Shown here one piece after another: positions 1 through 7,512 of a stretch of DNA of 64,000 bases (its first letter is position 1; every line of letters starts with the position of its first letter). Position numbers and translations under genes: made by a program. Origin of the DNA: Acidovorax sp. HDW3 (GTDB lineage Bacteria > Pseudomonadota > Gammaproteobacteria > Burkholderiales > Burkholderiaceae_C); contig NZ_CP049885.1 in assembly GCF_011303755.1 (NCBI RefSeq), positions 336,001-400,000 on the forward strand. Reading direction: 5' to 3'. Under the pieces are notes generated by a model. It was given only the letters and a program-made list of their open reading frames with translations. It was not told the origin of the DNA and ran no database searches.

Positions 1-1
1 G

Positions 2-646
2 CACGAGCGCCTGCGCCAGGACGCGCGGGTGATCGGCTGCGAGGGCGTGAACGCGCGCCACCTGACGGCAGATGGCCTGGCCGAGGCCTGCGAGGAGGCA
101 ATCTCGGAACGTGTCGAGGCCGAGGTCGAGGACAACGACACCCAGCCCGAGGCGCCCTACGCCTGGATGCGCAACGGCGGCATGATCGACATCGAGTACG
201 ACGACAGCGCTGACGCCAAGGAGCACGAGATCGAGGCCTTCAAGGCCGAGCGCAGCGCCAAGGCCCGTGCCCGCGCTGCAGGCCAGGTGGCCACCGTGCG
301 CCGCCGCCTGCCTGGGCGCGAGGGTGACGACCTGACACCGTCCTTTCCTCTCATCACCGGCGACCTGTCCTTCATTTCGCTGACCCTGGTGCTGCCGGCG
401 TTGGTGCCGCTGCTGGCGCCGGGCGGCGCGCTGCTGATGCTGGTCAAGCCCCAGTTCGAGCTGCAGCCCGGCCAGGTGGGCAAGGGCGGCATCGTGCGCG
501 ACGCGGCGCTTTACCCGCTGGTCGAGCAGCGCCTGCGCGACTGCTGCAAGGAGCTGGGCCTGGAGGTAGTGGGCTGGCACGACAGCGCCATCGAGGGCGG
601 CGACGGCAACCGCGAATTCTTCATCCACGCAAGGAGGGCGGCATGA
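2..646 (+). CDS. tlyA: TlyA family rRNA methyltransferase (5' end missing)
   Basis: C-terminal part of a TlyA/FtsJ-type S-adenosylmethionine-dependent methyltransferase; the family methylates 2'-O positions of rRNA and is often called hemolysin A. The reading frame is open from base 2, so the N-terminal S4 RNA-binding domain lies outside the window. Visible family blocks are EGVNAR, DLSFISLTLVLPAL, LVKPQFEL and the C-terminal GNREFFIHAR. Odd: between EGVNAR and DLSFISL there are roughly 65-70 more residues than in standard TlyA proteins, first acidic (AEVEDND) then basic (AERSAKARARAAG). The stop overlaps the metF start by 4 bases (ATGA), so the two are translationally coupled. The family assignment is firm; the role of the insert is unknown. 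Confidence 0.9.
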   Translation, partial: HERLRQDARVIGCEGVNARHLTADGLAEACEEAISERVEAEVEDNDTQPEAPYAWMRNGGMIDIEYDDSADAKEHEIEAFKAERSAKARARAAGQVATVRRRLPGREGDDLTPSFPLITGDLSFISLTLVLPALVPLLAPGGALLMLVKPQFELQPGQVGKGGIVRDAALYPLVEQRLRDCCKELGLEVVGWHDSAIEGGDGNREFFIHARRAA

Positions 647-1470
647 GCCTGCCGATCAGCTTCGAGTTCTTCCCGCCCAAGACGCCCGAGGGCGCTGAAA
701 AATTGCGCGCCGTGCGTGCGCAGCTCTACGCCCAGCGGCCGCAGTTTTGCTCCGTCACCTACGGCGCGGGCGGCTCCACGCAGGCCGGTACTTTTGCCAC
801 GGTGCGCGAGATCATTGCCGAGGGCCAGCAGGCGGCCTCGCACTTCTCCTGCATCGGCGCCACCAAGGACAGCGTGCGCCAGCAGCTCGCCGAATTGAAG
901 GCCATGGGCGTCAAGCGCCTGGTGGCGCTGCGCGGCGACCTGCCCAGCGGCTACGGCCTGGGCGGCGAGTTCCACTACGCCAGCGACCTGGTGGCCTTCA
1001 TCCGCGAGGAAACCGGGCGCGACTTCCACATCGAAGTCGCGGCCTACCCCGAGATGCACCCGCAGGCGCGGTCGTTCGAGGCGGATTTGCAAGCCTTTGC
1101 CACCAAGGTGCGCGCGGGCGCGGATGCGGCCATCACCCAGTATTTTTTCAACGCCGACGCCTACAGCCGCTTCGTCGATGAGGCGCAGCGCCTGGGGGCT
1201 GATGTGCCCATCGTGCCCGGCATCATGCCGATCACCGGCGCCACGCAGCTCATGCGCTTTTCCGACGCCTGCGGCGCCGAGATTCCGCGCTGGATCCGCC
1301 TGCGCCTGCAAGGCTTTGGCGACGACACGGCCAGCATCCGCGCCTTTGGCCTGGACGTGATCGCGCGCCTGTGCGAGCAGCTCGTGGCTGCCGGCGCGCC
1401 GGGCCTGCACTTCTACACCATGAACCAGAGCGCCGCCACGCTGGCGCTGTGCCAGCGCCTGGGGCGCTGA
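643..1470 (+). CDS. metF: Methylenetetrahydrofolate reductase
   Basis: FAD-dependent reductase that converts 5,10-methylene-THF to 5-methyl-THF, the methyl donor for methionine synthesis. The 275-residue product has the usual family length. It begins with the typical ISFEFFPPKTPEG segment and contains LVALRGDLP, AAYPEMHP and VPGIMPIT blocks of the TIM-barrel fold. The start is fixed by the 4-base overlap with tlyA and a purine-rich AAGGAGG just upstream. Its position behind tlyA, and the presence of metK elsewhere in the window, fits the methyl cycle. A gap of only 14 bases separates it from rlpA. Confidence 0.96.
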   Translation: MSLPISFEFFPPKTPEGAEKLRAVRAQLYAQRPQFCSVTYGAGGSTQAGTFATVREIIAEGQQAASHFSCIGATKDSVRQQLAELKAMGVKRLVALRGDLPSGYGLGGEFHYASDLVAFIREETGRDFHIEVAAYPEMHPQARSFEADLQAFATKVRAGADAAITQYFFNADAYSRFVDEAQRLGADVPIVPGIMPITGATQLMRFSDACGAEIPRWIRLRLQGFGDDTASIRAFGLDVIARLCEQLVAAGAPGLHFYTMNQSAATLALCQRLGR

Positions 1471-1484
1471 GGTGGGGCGCTGAG

Positions 1485-2063
1485 ATGGGCTGGCACCTGC
1501 GCTGTTTCGGATGGCTGGCGCTGTGCCTGGTGCTGCCGCTGGCGCAGGCCAACGAAGGTTTGCAGCCCAAGGCGCAGGACTTTGCCCCGCTGGTGCTGAC
1601 GCCGCCGGGCGAGGCCATGCTGCTCGACCCCGAGGGCAGCGCCACCGATGCCGATGCGGACGACGACAGCGCACCCGACCTGCCCGCGCCGCCGTCCTAC
1701 GGGCTGCGCGAAACCGAGCGCGGTGCGGCCTCCTGGTATGGCGCGCGCTTTCACAAAAAACGCACGGCCAGTGGTGAGCGTTTTGACATGCGCGGCTTTA
1801 CGGCGGCGCACCGCACCCTGCCGTTTGGCACCCGGGTGTGCGTGCGCAGCCTGCTCAACGGGCGCGCGGTGGAGGTGCGCATCAACGACCGGGGGCCGTT
1901 CCATGCCGAACGGGTGATCGACCTGAGCCAGGCGGCGGCAGAAAAAATCGGCGGCAAGGGCCTGGGCATCAAACAGGTGTCGCTCGCGCCCCTGGACGCG
2001 GGCGCGCTGTGCGAGGACGGCCCGCCGCCCGAGGAGGACGCGGCCAAAAGTGCGGGCGATTGA
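1485..2063 (+). CDS. rlpA: RlpA-like septal lytic transglycosylase / lipoprotein-type protein
   Basis: 192-residue exported protein. A signal peptide (MGWHLRCFGWLALCLVLPLAQA) is followed by an acidic linker (ATDADADDDSAPDLP) and a double-psi beta-barrel with the RlpA hallmarks ASWYG, KKRTASGERFD, HRTLPFGT and INDRGP. RlpA proteins cut glycan strands lacking stem peptides at the septum. The longer frame starting at 1371 is rejected because it overlaps metF; the ATG at 1485 opens directly onto the signal peptide. There is no cysteine in a lipobox position, so this looks like a secreted rather than lipid-anchored form, and the SPOR domain of longer RlpA proteins is absent. Its stop abuts the stop of the convergent rlmJ with no spacer. 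Confidence 0.85.
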   Translation: MGWHLRCFGWLALCLVLPLAQANEGLQPKAQDFAPLVLTPPGEAMLLDPEGSATDADADDDSAPDLPAPPSYGLRETERGAASWYGARFHKKRTASGERFDMRGFTAAHRTLPFGTRVCVRSLLNGRAVEVRINDRGPFHAERVIDLSQAAAEKIGGKGLGIKQVSLAPLDAGALCEDGPPPEEDAAKSAGD

Positions 2064-2945
2064 TCAGCCGCCGTGCTCCAGGCTGTGCGCGGCGTGGCGA
2101 TCCTGGCCGAGCAGGGCCTGCATCTGCGGCAGCGCCTGCTGCAGCGCTGGGTGCAGGGTGTAGGGCGGATTGATGACGAACATGCCGCTGGCCGGCAGCC
2201 CGGGGCGCTTGTCCTGGCCGGGTGTGAGCTTGCTCGATTTCACCGTCAGCGTGGCGTGCAGCCAGCCCTTGCCGGCCTTGGTGGCCAAAATTTTCAGGCG
2301 CCGGGGCAGGTCGTGCGCCTCCTGGCGGCCGATGATGGGGTACCAGACGGCGTAGCAGCCGGTGGCAAAGCGCTGCAGCGCATCCTGCACCATGGCTGGC
2401 ACGCGCGCGTAGTCGCTCTTGATTTCATAGCTGGGATCGCACAGCAGCAGGGCGCGGCGGCTCGGTGGCGGCAGGAATTTCTTCACGCCCTCAAAACCGT
2501 CTTCGAGCAGCGTCGCCACCTGGCGCCCGGCTTCGAGCTGGGCGATGTTGCCGCTGAGCAGGCGGTGGTCGGTGGGGTGCAGCTCAAAGAGCTTGAGCTT
2601 GTCCTGCGGGCGCAGCAGGCGCTGGGCGATGAAGGGTGAGCCGGGGTAAATCTTGGCCTCGGCGCCGCTGTTGAAGCCGCGCACCAGTTCCACGTAGTCT
2701 TGCAGCGCCGGGGCCAGGGGTTGCTCCTTGGCGGCGGCCAGCAGGCGGCCAAAACCCTGGGCGGCCTCGCCGCTGGTGTGGGCGTAGTCGCCGTCGAGCC
2801 GGTACAGGCCGGCACCGGCGTGGGTGTCGAGCACCTGGAGCGCAGCATCCTTTTGTGTAAGATATTGCAAAATTGCAACCAGGGTCGTGTGCTTGAGCAC
2901 GTCGGCGTGGTTGCCCGCATGGAAAGCGTGGCGATAACTAAACAT
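2064..2945 (-). CDS. rlmJ: 23S rRNA (adenine(2030)-N6)-methyltransferase
   Basis: RlmJ family (formerly YhiR) enzyme that methylates A2030 of 23S rRNA. The 293-residue protein begins with the family signature MFSYRHAFHAGNHADVLKH and carries the SAM-binding DTHAGAGLY block near residue 45 and the PGSP motif. The catalytic motif IV reads CDPSYEIK rather than the usual DPPY. The start at 2945 is the only ATG in front of the conserved MFSYRH. Around 2850-2885 the coding sequence is noticeably AT-rich. It is divergent from the kinase gene, with 69 bases between starts, and convergent with rlpA. Confidence 0.93.
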   Translation of the reverse strand: MFSYRHAFHAGNHADVLKHTTLVAILQYLTQKDAALQVLDTHAGAGLYRLDGDYAHTSGEAAQGFGRLLAAAKEQPLAPALQDYVELVRGFNSGAEAKIYPGSPFIAQRLLRPQDKLKLFELHPTDHRLLSGNIAQLEAGRQVATLLEDGFEGVKKFLPPPSRRALLLCDPSYEIKSDYARVPAMVQDALQRFATGCYAVWYPIIGRQEAHDLPRRLKILATKAGKGWLHATLTVKSSKLTPGQDKRPGLPASGMFVINPPYTLHPALQQALPQMQALLGQDRHAAHSLEHGG

Positions 2946-3014
2946 GCGGCTATGGTAGCGGGCCCATGTGCGCCACAATCGGGCCGCACCCAATCTCCCT
3001 GCAACCGTGTGTCC

Positions 3015-4808
3015 ATGACTTCTACTTCTCTCCCCGACCTGGCCGTCGGCGTCGATCACGTCGATGCCTTGCCCGTGGGCACACGCCTGGGCGAGTTCGA
3101 GATCATGGCCCTGCTCGGTGTCGGCGGCTTTGGCATGGTTTACAAGGCGTTCGACCATTCCCTGCGCCGCCAGGTGGCCATCAAGGAATACATGCCGGCG
3201 GCGCTCGCCGGGCGCTCCTCGGGGCTGCAGCTGTCGGTGCGCACCTCGGTTGATGCGCAGAGCTTTCAGGCCGGTCTGTCCTCTTTCGTCGATGAGGCGC
3301 GGCTGCTGGCGCGCTTCGATCACCCGTCGCTGGTCAAGGTGTTTCGCTTTTGGGAGGCGAACAACACCGCCTACATGGTGATGCCGCTGTACCAGGGCAT
3401 CACGCTCAAGCAGGCGCGCCTGCAAATGCGCAAGCCGCCGTCCGAGGCCTGGCTGCGCAAGGTGCTGTGGGCCGTGCTCGATGCCTTGCGCGTGCTGCAT
3501 GAGCACGACACCCTGCACCGCGACATCTCGCCGGACAACATCTTTTTGCAGGACGTGGGCCCGCCCGTGCTGCTCGACCTGGGTGCGGCGCGCCACGCCA
3601 TCACCGATACCCAGCGCCAGCTCACCGCCATCCTCAAGGTCAACTACGCGCCGATCGAGCAGTACGCCCACGGCGGCAGCGCCGACGGCGAGCCGCCGCT
3701 GGCGCAAGGCCCCTGGAGCGATCTTTACGCCCTGGCGGCCGTGGTGCACGGCTGCGTGTGCAACGACATGCCGCTGCCCGCCTCGCTGCGCGCCATCCGC
3801 GACCGCATGGTGCGCTTCTCGCGCGTGGGCAAGACCGTCAAGCGCCAGTTTGGCGTTGAATATTCCGAGCCGTTTTGCACCGCCATCACGCAGTCGCTGG
3901 AACTCCAGCCCGAGCAGCGCCCGCAAAGCATCGACGCCTTTCTGGCCCTCATGGACATGCACAGCGCCCCGCCCGGGCTGGCGCAGTTCAACTGGCGCCA
4001 GGAGCTGGGGTCGAGCTGGGCGCCTTCGGAGGAGGCCCTGGCTTCGGAGCAGGAACTCGACTCTGAGGCTGAGCTGCCGACCCGTTTTCTCGACGCTCCG
4101 GCCGATTTGGCAGCGCTGGACCTGGATTTGACCGCCGCTGCGCCCGCTGCTGCGGGTGCTACGCCCATTCCCAGCGTGCGCGCCGTGACCCAGGCCCCGG
4201 CCCCCGCGCCGCAGGGCTTTGTGGCCGAACCTGTGCCGGCGCCGCGCCCACGCATCGACCGCCGGGTTCAACGCCGCCAGCGCTTGCTGATGCTGGTGCT
4301 GCTGGGCAGCGTGTTGCTGGCTGCCGCGCTGTGGTGGTGGTCGCGCTCGGCGGCGCCGGCGCTGGCGCCGCCCGTGCCCGCGCCTGAGGTCGTGGCCGCA
4401 CCCGCGCCGGCCTCGGCGGCAGAGGAGCCCGAGGAAGTGGTGGAGTTTGTGGAAACCCCGGTCGAGCCTGCGTCCGCACCGGTGGCTGCTGCGCCTGCAT
4501 CCACGTCCGCACAGGCCCCGGTGGCGGCACGCCCGCGCCGCAATGCGCCGCAACGCGCCGCGCCCGAGCCTGCCGCGCCGCTCCCCGCGCCTGCACCGGT
4601 CGTTGCCGCACCGTCGCCGCCCGCCCCCGAGCCCAAACCCACCCCGGTGCGCAACCCCGAAGATGCCTGCGCCGACGCCAACTTCATCGCCCGCCCGATG
4701 TGCCTGTACAACGAATGCCAGAAGCCCGGCCTGGCCCGCCACCCGGTGTGCGTGGCGCAGCGCAAGCACTACGAGGCCGAGGCCGAGCGCCGCCGCCTCT
4801 CGCCCTGA
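3015..4808 (+). CDS. Membrane-anchored serine/threonine protein kinase
   Basis: 597-residue Hanks-type kinase. The N-terminal kinase domain has a glycine loop (LLGVGGFGMVYKAFD, residues 34-47), an ATP-binding lysine in VAIKEYMP (K57), a catalytic loop HRDISPDN (168-175) and DLGAAR (188-193) in place of DFG. About residues 420-440 form one transmembrane helix (LLMLVLLGSVLLAAALWWW). The rest is a Pro/Ala-rich, low-complexity outer region ending in a short four-cysteine tail (DACADANF, PMCLYNECQ, PVCVAQ) followed by a charged segment. The layout implies a cytoplasmic kinase with a periplasmic sensor tail. No phosphatase or FHA partner gene is adjacent, so its substrates cannot be inferred. Confidence 0.85.
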   Translation: MTSTSLPDLAVGVDHVDALPVGTRLGEFEIMALLGVGGFGMVYKAFDHSLRRQVAIKEYMPAALAGRSSGLQLSVRTSVDAQSFQAGLSSFVDEARLLARFDHPSLVKVFRFWEANNTAYMVMPLYQGITLKQARLQMRKPPSEAWLRKVLWAVLDALRVLHEHDTLHRDISPDNIFLQDVGPPVLLDLGAARHAITDTQRQLTAILKVNYAPIEQYAHGGSADGEPPLAQGPWSDLYALAAVVHGCVCNDMPLPASLRAIRDRMVRFSRVGKTVKRQFGVEYSEPFCTAITQSLELQPEQRPQSIDAFLALMDMHSAPPGLAQFNWRQELGSSWAPSEEALASEQELDSEAELPTRFLDAPADLAALDLDLTAAAPAAAGATPIPSVRAVTQAPAPAPQGFVAEPVPAPRPRIDRRVQRRQRLLMLVLLGSVLLAAALWWWSRSAAPALAPPVPAPEVVAAPAPASAAEEPEEVVEFVETPVEPASAPVAAAPASTSAQAPVAARPRRNAPQRAAPEPAAPLPAPAPVVAAPSPPAPEPKPTPVRNPEDACADANFIARPMCLYNECQKPGLARHPVCVAQRKHYEAEAERRRLSP

Positions 4809-4822
4809 TTTGCATAAATTTG

Positions 4823-4828
4823 TATAAT
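4823..4828 (+). promoter_or_regulatory. Candidate -10 box for rplM-rpsI
   Basis: A perfect TATAAT sits 15 bases after the kinase stop codon and about 125 bases before rplM. No convincing -35 hexamer lies at 16-18 bp upstream, so the assignment rests on the -10 alone and on the absence of any other promoter-like sequence in the gap. The long leader that would result is compatible with an autoregulated ribosomal-protein operon. Confidence 0.35.
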
Positions 4829-4953
4829 GGCGGGCTTCGCAGCGTTTTGATTGGCCCCGCGACGAAGTTTTATCCCCACCTAAGAGGCTCCTTTTGAGAA
4901 GAGCACCGACCGTGGAAAAGGGCCGCCAACCCCTCTAGTTCAAGAGAAAAACC

Positions 4954-5385
4954 ATGACTACTACTGTCAGCGCAAAGCCCGCTGAGGTTGTGCATGACTG
5001 GTTTGTGATTGACGCCACCGATAAGGTGCTCGGCCGGGTCGCCAGCGAAGTGGCCCTGCGTCTGCGCGGCAAGCACAAAGCCATCTACACGCCTCACGTT
5101 GATACCGGCGATTACATCGTCATCATCAACGCCTCCAAGCTCAAGGTCACCGGCACCAAGAGCCTGGACAAGGTTTACTACCGTCACTCCGGCTACCCGG
5201 GCGGCATTACGGCCACGAACTTCCGTGACCTGCAGGCCAAGCACCCCGGTCGCGCCCTGGAAAAGGCCGTCAAGGGCATGTTGCCCAAGGGCCCCCTGGG
5301 CTACGCCATGATCAAGAAGCTGAAGGTCTACGGTGGTGCAGAGCATCCGCACACCGCCCAGCAGCCCAAGCCCCTGGCAATCTAA
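4954..5385 (+). CDS. rplM: 50S ribosomal protein L13
   Basis: Large-subunit ribosomal protein, 143 residues, the usual size. Conserved segments include [40 protein letters not shown] and the C-terminal YGGAEHPH. It forms the classic two-gene operon with rpsI, 9 bases apart. A 145-base leader precedes it. In E. coli this operon is translationally autoregulated by L13; whether this leader does the same cannot be judged by eye. Confidence 0.98.
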   Translation: MTTTVSAKPAEVVHDWFVIDATDKVLGRVASEVALRLRGKHKAIYTPHVDTGDYIVIINASKLKVTGTKSLDKVYYRHSGYPGGITATNFRDLQAKHPGRALEKAVKGMLPKGPLGYAMIKKLKVYGGAEHPHTAQQPKPLAI

Positions 5386-5394
5386 GGAGCCGAG

Positions 5395-5787
5395 ATGATT
5401 GGTGAATGGAACAATGGCACCGGCCGTCGCAAGTCCAGCGTCGCTCGCGTGTTTCTGAAAAAAGGCTCGGGCAAGATCACTGTGAATGGCAAAGACATTC
5501 AGCAGTACTTCGGCCGCGAAACCTCGATCATGATTACCAAGCAGCCCCTGGTGCTGACTGGCAACGTCGAAGCCTTCGACATCCAGATCAACGTCCACGG
5601 CGGCGGTGAATCCGGCCAGGCAGGTGCTGCCCGTCACGGCATCACCCGTGCCCTGATCGACTACGACGCCGCGCTCAAGCCGCAGCTGAGCCAAGCCGGC
5701 TTCGTCACCCGCGACGCGCGTGAAGTCGAGCGTAAGAAGGTCGGCCTGCACTCTGCCCGCCGCGCCAAGCAGTTCTCCAAGCGTTAA
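5395..5787 (+). CDS. rpsI: 30S ribosomal protein S9
   Basis: Small-subunit ribosomal protein, 130 residues. It shows the family pattern [14 protein letters not shown] at the N-terminus, [15 protein letters not shown] in the middle and a basic [17 protein letters not shown] tail that reaches the decoding centre. A strong AAGGAG lies 5 bases before the ATG. It is co-transcribed with rplM and followed by an intrinsic terminator. Confidence 0.98.
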   Translation: MIGEWNNGTGRRKSSVARVFLKKGSGKITVNGKDIQQYFGRETSIMITKQPLVLTGNVEAFDIQINVHGGGESGQAGAARHGITRALIDYDAALKPQLSQAGFVTRDAREVERKKVGLHSARRAKQFSKR

Positions 5788-5814
5788 TTCGCGCGGTTTA
5801 CCTGCTCACAGCAC

Positions 5815-5845
5815 CAAGGCCACCTGCGGGTGGCCTTGTGCTTTG
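5815..5845 (+). terminator. Intrinsic terminator after rplM-rpsI
   Basis: A perfect 10-bp stem, CAAGGCCACC/GGTGGCCTTG (5815-5824 and 5829-5838), with a TGCG loop follows the rpsI stop by 27 bases. The downstream tract is only moderately T-rich (TGCTTTG). Confidence 0.75.
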
Positions 5846-5948
5846 TGGGTGCAAAATCCCTATCCCTTGGGGGCGCAAAGGCGCCGTGGGCCGTTGGGGC
5901 CCCGGGTTTGCAGTAGCATCGCCCCAGTTTTGAATTCTGGAGAACGCC

Positions 5949-6314
5949 ATGAGCGCCGTTGCCCAAGCCACCCCCACCGAAGAAATCCCCGGCCCCATCC
6001 TCTTTACCGACAGCGCTGCTGCCAAGGTGGCCGACCTGATCGCCGAAGAGGGCAACCCCGACCTGAAGCTGCGCGTGTTCGTGCAGGGCGGCGGCTGCTC
6101 GGGTTTTCAGTACGGTTTCACGTTCGATGAAATCACCAACGACGACGACACCGTGATGACCAAGAACGGCGTCTCGCTGCTGATCGACGCCATGAGCTTC
6201 CAGTACCTGGTGGGCGCCGAGATCGACTACAAGGAAGACCTGCAGGGCGCGCAGTTCGTCATCAAAAACCCCAACGCCGAGACCACCTGCGGCTGCGGTT
6301 CGAGCTTCTCTTGA
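5949..6314 (+). CDS. erpA: Iron-sulfur cluster insertion protein ErpA
   Basis: A-type iron-sulfur carrier that delivers clusters to apoproteins such as those of isoprenoid synthesis and respiration. The 121-residue product carries the three ligand cysteines in [13 protein letters not shown] (C50) and [10 protein letters not shown] (C114, C116). The GGAG before the ATG and the family start agree. It is a single-gene unit between two terminators. Confidence 0.95.
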   Translation: MSAVAQATPTEEIPGPILFTDSAAAKVADLIAEEGNPDLKLRVFVQGGGCSGFQYGFTFDEITNDDDTVMTKNGVSLLIDAMSFQYLVGAEIDYKEDLQGAQFVIKNPNAETTCGCGSSFS

Positions 6315-6337
6315 TGCCCGCTTGGGCCCGCGCCAGC

Positions 6338-6362
6338 AACCGCCTTTTGGGGCGGTTTTTTT
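6338..6362 (+). terminator. Intrinsic terminator after erpA
   Basis: Stem AACCGCC/GGCGGTT (6338-6344 and 6351-6357) with a TTTTGG loop, continuing into an uninterrupted T-run to 6362. It lies 24 bases after the erpA stop. Confidence 0.9.
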
Positions 6363-6380
6363 ATGCCGATGGCTGGGGGG

Positions 6381-7490
6381 TCAGGCCGGGTAGATGGCGC
6401 CGAGCACCCGGGGGCCAGCGGCGCCGGTGACGGCGGCCAGATTGCCCGGCAGGCGCTGCAGGCAGCGCTGCGCCAGCCAGGCGAAGGCGGTGGCCTCCAC
6501 CTGCAGCGGCGGCAGGCCATGCTGCGCCGAAGATTGCACGCGCCAGCCGGGCAGGCGTGCGGCCAGGCGCGCCATCAGTTGGCGGTTGTACGCGCCGCCA
6601 CCGCAGACGATCAGTAGTTTGCTATTGTTTGCATAGCTGCTCGCGCAGTCTGCACAAGCGCTGGCGGTCAATTCGGTCAATGTGGCCTGGACATCGGCGG
6701 GCGCTGCCTGCGGCCAGTGGGCCAGGTGCGCTTGCAGCCAGGCGGGGTGAAACAGATCACGCCCCGTGCTTTTGGGCGGTGGCAGGGCCAGGAAGGGCTC
6801 GCGGCGCAGGGCGGCGAGCAAATCGGGCAGCACCTGGCCGCTGGCGGCCCAGGCGCCGTCGGCATCGTAGGGCTGGCCCCGGTGCTGCTGGCACCAGTGG
6901 TCGAGCAAGGCGTTGCCGGGGCCGCAGTCAAAGCCGAGCACGCTGGCGTCGGCGTGCAGCACGCTCAGGTTGGCGATGCCGCCGATGTTGAGCACCGCGC
7001 GTTCCTGCCCCGCCTGGCCGAAAAAGCCCTGGTGGAAGGCCGGCACCAGCGGCGCGCCCTGGCCGCCGGCGGCCAGGTCGCGGCTGCGAAAGTCGGCCAC
7101 CACGGCGATGCCGGTGAGCTCGGCCAGCAGGGCCGGGTTGTTCAGCTGCAGGGTGTAGCCGGTGCCGTCGAAGGCTTGCGGGCGGTGGCGCACCGTCTGG
7201 CCATGGGCGCCTATGGCCTGCACGCGGTGGGCGGGGGTCTGGGTTTGCGCCAGCAGCTGCTGCACCGCCTGGGCATAGGTGCGTGCCAGGGCGTTGGCGG
7301 CCAGGGCGGCGCGGTGCAGCTCGTCGGCGCCGCTGCCGTTGAGGGCCAGCAGCTCGGCGCGCAGGGCCGGCGCCAGGGGCAGGGCGACGTGGCCGCGCAC
7401 CTCGGGCCGGGCTGCCCCTAAATCGGCCAGCACGGCATCGACGCCGTCGAGCGAGGTGCCCGACATCAGGCCGATGAACAGTGCGGGCAT
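6381..7490 (-). CDS. anmK: Anhydro-N-acetylmuramic acid kinase
   Basis: Cytoplasmic enzyme of murein recycling that opens the anhydro ring of anhMurNAc and phosphorylates it to MurNAc-6-P. The 369-residue protein has the family landmarks LFIGLMSGTSLDGVDAVL at the N-terminus, IGAHGQTVRH, VADFRSRDLAAGGQGAPL, LNIGGIANL, GPGNALLDHW and LIVCGGGAYN. Odd: the segment just before VCGGG (LTASACADCASSYANNSKLL) is encoded by a copy of the dispersed palindromic repeat described at 6618-6670. The protein length remains normal, so the repeat seems to have replaced rather than lengthened the local helix. The M23 peptidase gene lies 22 bases upstream on the same strand, so the two probably form a cell-wall operon. 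Confidence 0.95.
   Translation of the reverse strand: MPALFIGLMSGTSLDGVDAVLADLGAARPEVRGHVALPLAPALRAELLALNGSGADELHRAALAANALARTYAQAVQQLLAQTQTPAHRVQAIGAHGQTVRHRPQAFDGTGYTLQLNNPALLAELTGIAVVADFRSRDLAAGGQGAPLVPAFHQGFFGQAGQERAVLNIGGIANLSVLHADASVLGFDCGPGNALLDHWCQQHRGQPYDADGAWAASGQVLPDLLAALRREPFLALPPPKSTGRDLFHPAWLQAHLAHWPQAAPADVQATLTELTASACADCASSYANNSKLLIVCGGGAYNRQLMARLAARLPGWRVQSSAQHGLPPLQVEATAFAWLAQRCLQRLPGNLAAVTGAAGPRVLGAIYPA
6618..6670 (+). repeat. Dispersed palindromic repeat, copy 1 (inside anmK)
   Basis: Reads TTTGCTATTGTTTGCATAGC, then TGCTCGCGCAGTCTGCACAA and GCGCTGGCGGTCAATT. It matches the family consensus: TGCTAT, spacer, ATAGCTGCTCGCGC, short loop, CAAGCGCTGGCGGCTATT. It is read in antisense by anmK and stays open, giving the codons for about residues 277-294. 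Confidence 0.7.
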
Positions 7491-7512
7491 GGGCGGGGCG
7501 CTGTGTGGCGGC

